Of a stretch of DNA of 64,000 nt, positions 19,011 to 26,566 are shown piece after piece; within the stretch, counting starts at the first letter, position 1; every line of letters starts with the position of its first letter. Source of the stretch: Ignavibacteriota bacterium (GTDB lineage Bacteria; Bacteroidota; Ignavibacteria; Ignavibacteriales; Melioribacteraceae); the NCBI GenBank assembly GCA_013112585.1, contig JABFGH010000018.1:1-64000 (forward strand). Reading direction: 5' to 3'. Both the position numbers and the translations under genes were made by a program. Below the pieces are notes generated by a model. The model saw nothing but the letters and a program-made list of their open reading frames with translations, made no database searches and was not told the DNA's origin.

Positions 19011-19390
19011 CACCGTCATTTATGACGGTGATTGATGTTAAAATTATGTAAGGGGCTTTAGCCCAAAACCGTTTGGGTTATCCCAAGGATTCCTTTGGAA
19101 AAACCCAATATTTATATTTGTTCAATATTCACGGCGCTGAAGCACCGTGCTATTATCTCTTTTGCATAATTCGGGTTTAAATTGGGCGTCAGAATTGATC
19201 TAAAATTATAATCAACGGCTAAGTTCTAAATATAAAATCAATTATTCTTCAACCCCGCTGAGGTTGCGGCTATATATTTTTTCTTTATTCCATAGGTTTC
19301 ACCTATGGCTATTTATATTGGACTACTTCGCAGTCCAACAAAACTACCCTAAATGGGTAAAAGTTTAATAACCATGGATAAAATCCGTGG
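19011..19390. repeat. Array of about nine short hairpins
   Basis: Consecutive inverted repeats with 4-9 bp arms and 2-7 base loops: caccgtca/tgacggtg at 19011-19030, gggc/gccc at 19053-19064, a ccaagga-type pair at 19083-19098, cacggcgct/agcaccgtg at 19130-19149 (one mismatch), ccgc/gcgg near 19254-19269, ccatagg/cctatgg at 19290-19308, ggact/agtcc at 19320-19336, taccc/gggta at 19345-19359, and ccatggat/atccgtgg at 19372-19390 (one wobble). Spacers are A/T-rich. The design is like the four-hairpin units at 40637-41249. Confidence 0.7.
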
Positions 19391-19439
19391 AAAAGTTTAC
19401 AATAAAAAAAACGGAGTAATTAAATAAAAATTTATTTTG

Positions 19440-19600
19440 GCTGTTATTCCATGCAGTCAATCAATCATTCTCTTATGCACCCATTCATTCATGCATCCTT
19501 TCATCCATTCATTCACCCCTTCATCCATCCATGCATTCATTCACCCATGCAGCCATGCGTTCATTCACCCATGCATTAATTCATTCATGCCATTCCAGTT
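19440..19600 (-). repeat. ATGN/CATT low-complexity block, inverted relative to left array
   Basis: The sequence is mostly tetranucleotide words cattcattcatgcat and variants. Read on the - strand it gives tgaatgaatgcatgg words, the same style as the tgaatgaatgcatgattg parts of the array at 1620-2900. Similarity is in word composition, not in long exact matches. Confidence 0.6.
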
Positions 19601-19642
19601 AAACTTGTTACTTAAAAATTTTTACAATATTTTTTCAATAAG

Positions 19643-20779
19643 ATGAATAAATCAAACACCATATTATTAATACTATTTTTTCTCGTTGCAATACTGCTGA
19701 CAAACTGTAATAAGGATAGCACTAACAATCCAATTAGTGATGAAGACACACGCAGTTACTATTTAGGGTTTACCCCTTTTCCGCATAATGTAACAACCGC
19801 AGCAGTTCAGGATGTTTATACCAAATTAAAGAGTGATGCAGATATAATTGCTCATCATTTTGATGACGGACTGCCCTGGCAGGAATCACTAGACGGAACT
19901 GCATACCCGGATAACATAATTAGTGATTGGCAATTTCGTCTTGCGAATACTCCCGCTTCACATAAAAAGTATGTTGCGGTTACACCTATAAATATAACCC
20001 GTAATGGTTTAGCACCTAATCAAACAAATGCCGGAAACGAACCGCTGCAGTCACCGTGGGTAAATTATTCGTTTAATCACCCGGATGTTAAAACTGCATA
20101 CCTGAACTACTGTAAGCGTGTGGCAGATTTTTTTCAGCCCGATTATTTTGTGATCGGAATCGAGGTTAATCTATTGATCAATGCTGATACGACATTGACA
20201 CTCTGGAATAGATTTATTGAGCTTCATAAATTTGTTTATACCGAAATGAAAAAACTTCATCCTGGAATTTCAATATTTGTATCGTTGACCGGAATGGATT
20301 TAGTTGAAGGATATACAGAAGCAATTCATGCCAATCAGCTAAATGGCTTGAATGATATCAAAGATTTTTCAGATATTTTTGGACTCTCAATTTATCCATT
20401 CCTTAGCGTGTTTTTAACCGAGCCGCTCCCCGATAATTTATTTAATCAAATTTTTAGCTTAACGAATAAACCACTTGCAATTTGCGAAACAGGTTACCCT
20501 GCTGAGCAATTTTCAATTGAAGGTGGAATGTTTCAATTTGTTGGTACACCGCAAAAACAAAAATCATATTTTGATAATTTACTTCAAGCCGCCGGCAACT
20601 ATGATACAAAGTTTATCATAAATTTTGTTCTGCAGGATTATGATTCACTTTGGACAGCAATTGGTTCGCCCGACGACTTCCAGAAGCTTTGGCGTGACAC
20701 CGGTTTTTATGATGAAAAAGGCAATGAAAGGGAAGTGTTTGGTATTTGGAGAGAGAAGTTGAAATTGGATATCAATTAA
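19643..20779 (+). CDS. Lipoprotein, possible glycoside hydrolase-like TIM barrel
   Basis: A 378-residue protein with a lipoprotein signal (hydrophobic residues 7-21, cysteine in LLTNC at about residue 22). The mature part has features of a clan-A glycoside hydrolase barrel: YFVIGIEVNLL with a glutamate after a beta strand mid-protein, and PLAICETGYP with a second glutamate later, the usual acid/base and nucleophile positions. This is inference; no family is firmly recognised. Its last 30 codons are duplicated 1.7 kb downstream after the AbiE genes. It may be a surface-exposed enzyme. Confidence 0.65.
   Translation: MNKSNTILLILFFLVAILLTNCNKDSTNNPISDEDTRSYYLGFTPFPHNVTTAAVQDVYTKLKSDADIIAHHFDDGLPWQESLDGTAYPDNIISDWQFRLANTPASHKKYVAVTPINITRNGLAPNQTNAGNEPLQSPWVNYSFNHPDVKTAYLNYCKRVADFFQPDYFVIGIEVNLLINADTTLTLWNRFIELHKFVYTEMKKLHPGISIFVSLTGMDLVEGYTEAIHANQLNGLNDIKDFSDIFGLSIYPFLSVFLTEPLPDNLFNQIFSLTNKPLAICETGYPAEQFSIEGGMFQFVGTPQKQKSYFDNLLQAAGNYDTKFIINFVLQDYDSLWTAIGSPDDFQKLWRDTGFYDEKGNEREVFGIWREKLKLDIN
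20690..20779 (+). repeat. 90-bp direct repeat, copy 1 (3' end of lipoprotein gene)
   Basis: Matches 22434-22523 at about 86 of 90 positions: one base differs near the middle and three just before the stop codon. The repeat is the final 29 codons and stop of the lipoprotein gene. Confidence 0.9.
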
Positions 20780-20829
20780 TTAACTCCAGGCAGTCATGGT
20801 GCGGCTGTTACTGCGTGGGAAAAAATATG

Positions 20830-20876
20830 GATCAAATTTACTGCGGATTTGTTATATTAGCAGTAAAATCGATCCA
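20830..20876. promoter_or_regulatory. Inverted repeat, likely AbiEi operator/promoter
   Basis: Arms ggatcaaatttactgc (20830-20845) and gcagtaaaatcgatcc (20861-20876) pair at 14 of 16 positions around 15 A/T-rich bases. It ends 8 bases before the antitoxin ATG. AbiEi-type antitoxins are known to repress their own promoters by binding inverted repeats, so an operator role is a fair inference. Confidence 0.6.
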
Positions 20877-20884
20877 AATAAGTA

Positions 20885-21484
20885 ATGAATGAAATAGTAA
20901 AATATATTGTTAAAAAGGGCGGCTACGCCAAAATGAAGGAACTCCGGAATGCCGGTTTTCATCCGAGGGAAATACGTAAACTTGTTGATGAAAATATTAT
21001 AGAAAAAGTGAAAGCGGGTCTCTACAAAATTTGGGAATCTGTTGACGATAGTCGGATCAATCCCGGTTACCTCGATATATGTAAATCTAATGAGAGAGCT
21101 GTAATTTGTCTATCATCGGCGATTGCATTTCATGAACTCAGCACAGTTAATCCGGCACAAATTAATGCCGCACTTCCAAAATCGGAAAAGCCTCCCAAAA
21201 TTTCATACCCGCCCGTTAAATTTTTCTTCTGGGAAAAATCAATTTATGAAACCGGAATAATTAAGATCAAAACAAAAAGCGGAATAGTAAAAATATATAA
21301 CAAAGAAAAAACAGTATGCGATATGTTTCGCTACCGGGATAAACTTGGAGAAGATATTGCATTTGAATCGCTGAAAAATTATCTAAGTCTAAAAGAAGCC
21401 GATCTAAACAAACTCCGCAAATATTCAGAAAAACTCCGCATCAAAACAGTGCTTCAGCCCTATATAAAGGCAATTGTAGGATGA
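20885..21484 (+). CDS. abiEi: AbiEi-type antitoxin / transcriptional regulator
   Basis: A 199-residue protein with an N-terminal winged-helix (YIVKKGGYAKMKEL, then FHPREIRKLVDENIIEKVKAGLYKI), the type IV antitoxin AbiEi layout, and a C-terminal part with IYNKEKTVCDMFRYRDKLG, the antitoxin signature in this family. AbiEi proteins both neutralise the AbiEii nucleotidyltransferase and repress their own operon. It overlaps the toxin gene by 4 bp. An inverted repeat sits immediately upstream. The pair is flanked by 90-bp direct repeats, a sign of insertion. Confidence 0.88.
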   Translation: MNEIVKYIVKKGGYAKMKELRNAGFHPREIRKLVDENIIEKVKAGLYKIWESVDDSRINPGYLDICKSNERAVICLSSAIAFHELSTVNPAQINAALPKSEKPPKISYPPVKFFFWEKSIYETGIIKIKTKSGIVKIYNKEKTVCDMFRYRDKLGEDIAFESLKNYLSLKEADLNKLRKYSEKLRIKTVLQPYIKAIVG

Positions 21485-22374
21485 GCAAAGAAAGTCTTGT
21501 TACATCGGTACGCCAGCGTTTAAATCGTATTGCAAAAGAGAATCAATTAGATTTTAATTCAGTTCAGCTTCGTTATGTTCAGGAAAGATTTTTATTCAGG
21601 CTTTCAAAATCGACATACAAAAATGCATTTATTCTAAAGGGGGCACTTTTATTTTTGGCTTATGGTATTCCAACTTTAAGACCTACAAAGGATATCGATT
21701 TTTTAGGATCGCAATTAACTAATAATGCTGAGGAAGTAAAAGCAATAATAAAAGAAATTTGTGAAGTTGAAGATGCTGATGGAGTTGAATTTGATAGTAA
21801 AAGTGTGAATGTTGAGAGTATTACTTTAGAAAGACAACACCGCGGACAACGTATAAAATTAGTTGCATTTATTGGAACCGCAAGAATAACTCTTCAACTT
21901 GACATTGCTTTTGGTGACATAGTAGTGCCGAAAGCAATTGAGCTCGAGTTTCCGAAGCTCCTTGATTTTGAGGCGCCGCTAATTAAAACATACTCTCTTG
22001 AATCAGCCATTGCAGAAAAATTTGAAGTTTGCGTAAAATTAAATTTTGACTCTAGCAGGATGAAAGATTTTTATGACATATTCAAAATTGCTTCACATAA
22101 TTCATTCGATTCCTCTAAACTTAATGAAGCATTTATGGAAACTTTTAGTTCAAGAAGCACTGACATTGAAAATAGAGAAGTGATATTTTCTGATGAATTT
22201 AAGTCCGATGAAAACAAACAAAAACAGTGGGGGGCTTTTCAAAATAGAACAGGTTTAATTCTTGATCTTAATTTTGGAGAAACTATTGATAAAATTATTG
22301 TATTTATTGAAGGTAGTTTAACATCAGAGAATATATCAAAAAAATGGATTCCGGGAAGTTGGAAATGGGAATAG
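21481..22374 (+). CDS. abiEii: AbiEii nucleotidyltransferase toxin
   Basis: A 297-residue DUF1814/AbiEii-family nucleotidyltransferase. The active-site region LKGALLFLAYG...RPTKDIDFLG (about residues 50-76) carries the DxD pair, DIAFGD near residue 142 a further acidic residue, and RMKDFYDIFKI near 195 the conserved C-terminal motif. The usual GG(S/T) is KGAL here, a mild variant. Known AbiEii/MenT enzymes modify tRNA 3' ends or other RNAs to stop growth, giving phage defence or element stability. It is the second gene of the pair. Confidence 0.88.
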   Translation: MSKESLVTSVRQRLNRIAKENQLDFNSVQLRYVQERFLFRLSKSTYKNAFILKGALLFLAYGIPTLRPTKDIDFLGSQLTNNAEEVKAIIKEICEVEDADGVEFDSKSVNVESITLERQHRGQRIKLVAFIGTARITLQLDIAFGDIVVPKAIELEFPKLLDFEAPLIKTYSLESAIAEKFEVCVKLNFDSSRMKDFYDIFKIASHNSFDSSKLNEAFMETFSSRSTDIENREVIFSDEFKSDENKQKQWGAFQNRTGLILDLNFGETIDKIIVFIEGSLTSENISKKWIPGSWKWE

Positions 22375-22428
22375 TTAGCAATAAATATATTTTTCCTATA
22401 ATTATTACTAAAAATTAGAGATTGCTAA
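22375..22428. repeat. Inverted repeat at the end of the AbiE operon
   Basis: Arms ttagcaat (22375-22382) and attgctaa (22421-22428) are perfect and enclose 38 A/T-rich bases. It begins directly after the toxin stop and ends 5 bases before the second copy of the 90-bp repeat, so it marks the right boundary of the inserted segment. It could be a weak terminator. Confidence 0.45.
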
Positions 22429-22433
22429 TTTTA

Positions 22434-22523
22434 TGGCGTGACACCGGTTTTTATGATGAAAAAGGAAATGAAAGGGAAGTGTTTGGTATTTGGAGAGAGA
22501 AGTTGAAATTGGAGTACAATTAA
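22434..22523 (+). pseudogene. Detached 3' end of lipoprotein gene (90-bp repeat, copy 2)
   Basis: Reads, in the same frame as the parent gene, WRDTGFYDEKGNEREVF onward to a stop, ending KLEYN where the intact gene ends KLDIN. There is no start or upstream part of the gene. It is followed at once by a terminator, so it may be the original gene end, left behind when the AbiE segment arrived with a substitute end. Confidence 0.85.
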
Positions 22524-22536
22524 GCAGTGTAAAATT

Positions 22537-22569
22537 AAAAACCCCAAATGAATTAACACCTGGGGTTTT
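22537..22569. terminator. Bidirectional terminator
   Basis: Arms aaaacccca and tggggtttt around a 14-base loop. On the - strand it is followed by tttttaatttt, so it serves the tRNA transcribed leftward; it also lies 14 bases past the detached lipoprotein gene end on the + strand. Confidence 0.75.
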
Positions 22570-22573
22570 GATG

Positions 22574-22647
22574 TGGGCCCGGAGAGAATCGAACTCCCGA
22601 CCCTCTGATTATGAGTCAGATGCTCTAACCAACTGAGCTACAGGCCC
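22574..22647 (-). tRNA. tRNA with CAT anticodon (Met or lysidine-Ile2)
   Basis: On the - strand a full cloverleaf: acceptor gggcctg with cgggccc, D-arm tagctcagttggttagagc, anticodon stem tctgac with loop containing CAT, T-arm with gttcgattc. It has the elongator, not the initiator, pattern (acceptor begins with a paired G-C). CAT elongator-type tRNAs are either Met or Ile2 modified by TilS; the sequence does not settle which. CCA is not encoded. Confidence 0.9.
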
Positions 22648-22961
22648 ATCAATTAAGATTTCAAAAATAAGGTTTTGAATTTCCTAAAGCAATAGTAAAA
22701 GCTAATTTACAAAATAAATTGAATGTAAAGTTAATATTGAATTATTCGGTACCCTCTCCTGCTTATCTCTGACGTTTCCTATTATCATCAAAAAAAATAA
22801 TTTACGCTTGTATAAAATATTGCTAAAAATAATTATTAAATGTATATTTGTTGCTCATTTTTATTATAAAACTTATTAATTTAATGAAAAAAATAAAAAT
22901 GAAAGACAGTAAGCTGCTGTTTTATACTTTGAAATTTTGATTGTACTCGATTTTGCAACCT
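22648..22961. other. Intergenic gap between divergent tRNAs
   Basis: A/T-rich spacer of 314 bases. Nothing gene-like is seen. It should hold outward promoters for the CAT tRNA on the left and tRNA-Leu on the right; no confident boxes are called. Confidence 0.6.
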
Positions 22962-23047
22962 GCCGGGGTGGCGGAATTGGTAGACGCACAGGACTTAAAA
23001 TCCTGTGGGAGTATTCTCCCGTGCCGGTTCGATCCCGGCCCTCGGTA
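22962..23047 (+). tRNA. tRNA-Leu (TAA)
   Basis: An 86-base type II tRNA with acceptor gccgggg/cctcggt (G-T first pair, as in other Leu tRNAs), D-loop ggaattggtagacgc, anticodon loop with TAA, a long variable arm gggagtattctccc and T-arm ggttcgatcc. CCA is not encoded. Confidence 0.95.
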
Positions 23048-23158
23048 CAAATTGAGTACAACAATTTATCACTAAGTATCATTTTATTGGTTAACCAAAA
23101 TCTTTATTTCCCCTTAATATTTTGATGCTTAGAAAAATAAATTTGGTTCTACTTTACC

Positions 23159-23232
23159 GGGTTCTTAGCTCAGTTGGTTAGAGCGTCTGCTTGACGTGCA
23201 GAAGGTCAGAGGTTCGAATCCCCTAGAACCCA
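23159..23232 (+). tRNA. tRNA-Val (GAC)
   Basis: A 74-base cloverleaf with acceptor gggttct/agaaccc, D-arm tagctcagttggttagagc, anticodon GAC in the loop between ctgct and gcag arms, and T-arm gaggttcgaatcccc. CCA is not encoded. Confidence 0.95.
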
Positions 23233-23294
23233 CTGTTATTGGAGGTTACTTCGTTTTTTTAACCTTTGAATAAGCTTTGAATAAAACAACTTGG

Positions 23295-23386
23295 TGTCAT
23301 TGCGAGGAGTTTTATCCCGAAGCAATCTGTCAAAAAGTGAGAGATTGCCGCATCCCGATAAAAGAAAATCGGGATTCGCAATGACA
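23295..23386. repeat. 92-bp interspersed palindromic repeat, copy 1
   Basis: Ends in perfect 10-bp inverted repeats tgtcattgcg and cgcaatgaca. Inside are tcccgaagcaatct and agattgccgcatcccga. A second 92-bp element of the same type is at 33139-33230. It belongs to the tcattgcgagg...gaagcaatct family common in Bacteroidota-like intergenic DNA; non-autonomous, no coding capacity. Confidence 0.8.
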
Positions 23387-23428
23387 ATCTATAGATTATT
23401 CAAGGTTTTTTTTAATTTAAATAATTGC

Positions 23429-25411
23429 ATGGAAAAAATTAAAATAACATTTCCCGATAAGTCCGTTAAGGAGTTTGATAAAGGCGTTACAGTTTTTGAT
23501 GTAGCTTCTTCAATATCAAGCAGACTTGCGAGCGATGCCTTAGTTGGAAAACTAAACGGCAAGTATATCGATATGAATTCCAAAATTGAAGAGGATGGGG
23601 AACTTGCGATACTTACCTTTAGAGATGAAGAAGGTAAAATGACTTACTGGCATTCCAGTTCTCATTTAATGGCGCATGCAATTCAAACATTATATCCCGA
23701 AGCAAAATTCGGCGTTGGTCCTCCAATCGAAAACGGTTTTTATTATGATTTTGATATCGATACAAAATTAACCGAAGATGATTTAATTAAAATTGAAAAC
23801 AAGATGCTTGAGATAGCTAAAGAAAAAAATATTTTTTCCAGAAGTGAGCTGTCCAAAGATGAAGCAATAAAGCTATTTGAAGAAAAAGGTGATCAATATA
23901 AATTAGAAATATTGAGTGAGTTAGACGATAACGAAGAAACAATTTCAATTTATAACGAAGGTGAATTTACTGATCTCTGTACCGGTCCTCACGTTCCTGA
24001 TGTAAGTAAAATAAAGTATGTTAAGCTTTTGAGTGTATCCGGAAGTTATTGGAGAGGCGATGAAAAGAATAAACAGCTTCAAAGAATTTACGGCATCACT
24101 TTCCCTAAAAAGAAAATGCTGGATGAGCATCTTGAAGCACTCGAAGAAGCGAAAAGAAGAGATCACAGAAAACTCGGTAAGGAACTCGAGCTCTTTCACA
24201 TTACTCCTGAAGTTGGTGCCGGGCTTCCTTTATGGCTGCCTAATGGAACGATACTTAGGGAAACTTTAGAAAATTTTCTTAAAGAAGAACAAGTAAAACG
24301 GGGATATCAGCCGGTAATTACTCCGCATATCGGTAATATAAATTTATATAAAACCAGCGGACATTATCCTTATTACAAAGAGAGCCAGTTTCCTACAATG
24401 ACTTTTGAAGATAGCGATGAAGAATATCTTCTTAAGCCGATGAACTGTCCTCATCATTTTAAAATATTTGATTCAAAAACAAGAAGTTATAGAGACCTGC
24501 CAATTAGGTATGCCGAGTTTGGAACTGTTTACAGATATGAACAATCCGGCGAACTAAACGGGCTGACAAGAGTTAGATGTTTTTCAGTTGATGATTCGCA
24601 CATGTTCGTTGCACAAGATCAGTTGAAAGATGAGATTTGTGATGTGATCGATCTAATCCAAACAGTATTTTCTGCTGTTGGATTTGAAGATTTTACAACT
24701 GAGCTTTCTTTTAGAGATGATGATAATGAGAAATACGGCGGCGAAATTGAACTTTGGGAACAAGCTCAAAAAGATTTAAAGGAAGCCGCCGATCAAATGA
24801 ATTTGGAGTACACAATTCAAGAAGGCGAAGCAGCTTTTTACGGACCTAAAATTGATTTTATTGTAAAAGATGCACTGGGCAGAAAGTGGCAGCTTGGTAC
24901 TGTGCAGGTTGATTATGTAATGCCGGAACGATTTGATTTGCTTTACGTTGGAAGCGATGGTGAGAGACATAGACCGGTAGTAATTCATAGAGCGCCCTTT
25001 GGTTCTTTAGAAAGATTTATAGGAGTTTTGATAGAGCATTTTGCCGGTAATTTTCCAACATGGCTGGCGCCTGTGCAGGCTGCAGTTATTCCAATTTCGC
25101 AAAACTATTTTGATTATGCCGAAGAAGTAAATGCAAAATTAAAAGAAAATAATATCCGTGTTGAACTTGATAAACGAAATGAAAAAGTAGGATTTAAGAT
25201 TAGAGATTGGGAAACAAAAAAAGTACCTTATATGCTTATTGTTGGTGAAAAAGAACAGAATACAAAAACAGTTTCTTTACGTCAGCATAAAATTGGTGAT
25301 CTGGGAAGTTTGGATTTAAATGATTTCATTTATAATATTGTAGATGAAATAAATAGTAAAGCTAATAACAATGAAGAGAGGTTTTCATCGCTCAAAAAAA
25401 ACACCGCGTAA
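23429..25411 (+). CDS. thrS: Threonine-tRNA ligase
   Basis: A 660-residue class II synthetase charging tRNA-Thr. The TGS domain occupies residues 1-60 (MEKIKITFPDKSVKEF), the editing domain has HSSSHLMAHA and the later CTGPHVPD, the catalytic core has MNCPHH and RYAEFGTVYRYE and HRAPFGSLERFIG, and the anticodon domain follows. The ATG at 23429 is chosen because the TGS domain starts there; an upstream in-frame start would translate through the 92-bp repeat. It opens the thrS-infC-rpmI-rplT-pheS-pheT run, the classic enterobacterial order. Confidence 0.95.
   Translation: MEKIKITFPDKSVKEFDKGVTVFDVASSISSRLASDALVGKLNGKYIDMNSKIEEDGELAILTFRDEEGKMTYWHSSSHLMAHAIQTLYPEAKFGVGPPIENGFYYDFDIDTKLTEDDLIKIENKMLEIAKEKNIFSRSELSKDEAIKLFEEKGDQYKLEILSELDDNEETISIYNEGEFTDLCTGPHVPDVSKIKYVKLLSVSGSYWRGDEKNKQLQRIYGITFPKKKMLDEHLEALEEAKRRDHRKLGKELELFHITPEVGAGLPLWLPNGTILRETLENFLKEEQVKRGYQPVITPHIGNINLYKTSGHYPYYKESQFPTMTFEDSDEEYLLKPMNCPHHFKIFDSKTRSYRDLPIRYAEFGTVYRYEQSGELNGLTRVRCFSVDDSHMFVAQDQLKDEICDVIDLIQTVFSAVGFEDFTTELSFRDDDNEKYGGEIELWEQAQKDLKEAADQMNLEYTIQEGEAAFYGPKIDFIVKDALGRKWQLGTVQVDYVMPERFDLLYVGSDGERHRPVVIHRAPFGSLERFIGVLIEHFAGNFPTWLAPVQAAVIPISQNYFDYAEEVNAKLKENNIRVELDKRNEKVGFKIRDWETKKVPYMLIVGEKEQNTKTVSLRQHKIGDLGSLDLNDFIYNIVDEINSKANNNEERFSSLKKNTA
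25375..25389 (+). promoter_or_regulatory. infC ribosome site and ATC start
   Basis: agagagg at 25375-25381 is a good Shine-Dalgarno, followed after five bases by ATC at 25387. An in-frame stop (tga, 25372-25374) lies just upstream, and no ATG, GTG or TTG occurs between it and the conserved HRVNEEI block. ATC is therefore the only plausible initiation codon. Confidence 0.75.
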
Positions 25412-25914
25412 ATGAAGAAATAAAATCTACTGAAGTACGTGTACTTGATGAACATGGTAAACAATTAGGATTATTAACAAGAGATGCAGCACTGCGTAAA
25501 GCTGATGAAGCTGAATTAGACTTAGTTGAAATTGCTCCGCAGGCAAAACCCCCTGTTTGTAAAATTATTGATTACGGTAAATTTACTTACGAGCAGCAGA
25601 AACGCGAAAAGATGCAGAAGAAAAAACAACAGGTAACTGTTCTTAAAGAAATAAGACTGCATCCAAATACTGATACTCATGATTTTGATTTTAAAGCAAG
25701 ACATGCGGAAAAGTTTTTAGGTGACGGAAATAAAGTAAAAATTGCTGTTATATTCAAAGGAAGAGAATTAGCATACAAAGAACATGGTGAAGCCTTAATT
25801 AATAAATTTATAGAACGTTTGGAAGATATATCGAAAGTTGAAATGAATACCAAATTTGAAGGACGTACTATGTCGGCTATATTAGCCCCGGTAAAATCGA
25901 AAAAGAAGAACTAA
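25387..25914 (+). CDS. infC: Translation initiation factor IF-3
   Basis: A 175-residue IF-3. Translating from ATC gives (M)[13 protein letters not shown], then [12 protein letters not shown], the N-domain with [17 protein letters not shown], the linker [14 protein letters not shown], and the C-domain with [16 protein letters not shown] and FKGRE. The first ATG in frame (25612) would remove the whole N-domain. IF-3 rejects non-standard start codons, and rare starts (AUU in E. coli) let it repress its own mRNA; an ATC start here predicts the same loop. The gene begins 25 bases inside thrS. Confidence 0.9.
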   Translation: MAQKKHRVNEEIKSTEVRVLDEHGKQLGLLTRDAALRKADEAELDLVEIAPQAKPPVCKIIDYGKFTYEQQKREKMQKKKQQVTVLKEIRLHPNTDTHDFDFKARHAEKFLGDGNKVKIAVIFKGRELAYKEHGEALINKFIERLEDISKVEMNTKFEGRTMSAILAPVKSKKKN

Positions 25915-25931
25915 ATAGAGGATTACAAAAA

Positions 25932-26123
25932 ATGCCAAAGATGAAAAGTAATCGTGGAGCCGCAAAAACTTTTAAGAAAACAGGTTCCGGAAAAGTGAAG
26001 AGAAATAAAGCTTTCAGAGCACATATTCTTACTTCAAAATCAACAAAAAGAAAAAGAAACTTGCGACAATCTACTTTAGTTTCTAAAGCTGATGAGAAAA
26101 AAGTTAAAATTATGATTCAATAA
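25932..26123 (+). CDS. rpmI: Large-subunit ribosomal protein bL35
   Basis: A 63-residue very basic protein beginning [20 protein letters not shown], the bL35 signature, with [15 protein letters not shown] in the middle. Length matches the family. It sits 17 bases after infC with a gagga ribosome site and is followed by rplT, the usual order. Confidence 0.95.
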   Translation: MPKMKSNRGAAKTFKKTGSGKVKRNKAFRAHILTSKSTKRKRNLRQSTLVSKADEKKVKIMIQ

Positions 26124-26138
26124 GGAGATGAGTTAGAG

Positions 26139-26486
26139 ATGCCACGTACAAAGAACAGAGTAGCGTCACGCAACAGACGAAAAAAAATATTAAAACAAGC
26201 TAAAGGCTATTGGGGTGCAAGAGGTAACGTTTACACCATAGCTAAAAACAGCGTTGAAAAAGGTCTGCTTCACTCTTACAGAGATAGAAAACTTAAAAAG
26301 AGAACTTACAGACGATTATGGATAGTTAGAATAAATGCGGCTGCCAGACAAAACGGTACTACTTATTCAAAACTAATAAATGCACTAAGTACAAAAGGTA
26401 TTGATATTAACCGTAAAGTACTTGCTTCATTAGCTGTTGAAAACCCAAAAGCTTTTACAGATATAGTTAATTTTGTAACTAACTAA
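26139..26486 (+). CDS. rplT: Large-subunit ribosomal protein bL20
   Basis: A 115-residue basic protein starting [20 protein letters not shown] with the [12 protein letters not shown] motif, [20 protein letters not shown], and a C-terminal globular part. Length and sequence are typical. bL20 binds early in 50S assembly and in some bacteria represses its own operon, but no L20-binding leader is obvious in the compact thrS-infC-rpmI region. Confidence 0.95.
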   Translation: MPRTKNRVASRNRRKKILKQAKGYWGARGNVYTIAKNSVEKGLLHSYRDRKLKKRTYRRLWIVRINAAARQNGTTYSKLINALSTKGIDINRKVLASLAVENPKAFTDIVNFVTN

Positions 26487-26499
26487 TTTTATTTCCCTT

Positions 26500-26528
26500 T
26501 TGAATTGTTTTGCTTTAAAATAATTCAA
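26500..26528 (+). terminator. Hairpin between rplT and pheS
   Basis: Arms ttgaattgtttt and aaaataattcaa form a 12-bp stem with one G-T pair and a 5-base loop. A run of T follows after about seven bases (cggggaa). It could be a weak terminator or attenuator ahead of pheS. No leader peptide start is found. Confidence 0.4.
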
Positions 26529-26566
26529 CGGGGAATTTTTTTAAATTTTCGGCAGGTCCTTTTAAT

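Larger units (their letters stand above)
18943..19642. other. Intergenic region with hairpin array and low-complexity block
   Basis: About 700 bases without a supported gene. It holds a series of small hairpins (19011-19390) and then an ATTC/ATGC-word block (19440-19600). A 69-codon open frame at 19437-19646 is made of repeated His-Pro-Phe-Ile words and is taken as an artefact of the block. The promoter of the downstream lipoprotein should lie in the last 60 bases. Confidence 0.8.

Noticed and set aside
19437-19646. 69-codon + strand frame rich in His, Pro, Phe and Ile
   Set aside because: Made wholly of the low-complexity block; no start signal, and it overlaps the lipoprotein start.
23291-23428. 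N-terminal extension of thrS by 46 codons
   Set aside because: It is translated from the 92-bp interspersed repeat, and the TGS domain begins exactly at the later ATG.
25612-25914. Short IF-3 starting at the first ATG
   Set aside because: It would lack the complete N-domain, which is well conserved just upstream in the same frame.
26487-26520. Phe-rich leader peptide before pheS (codons reading FYFPFELFCF)
   Set aside because: The frame follows the rplT stop without any start codon, so a translated leader is not supported; only the hairpin was kept.
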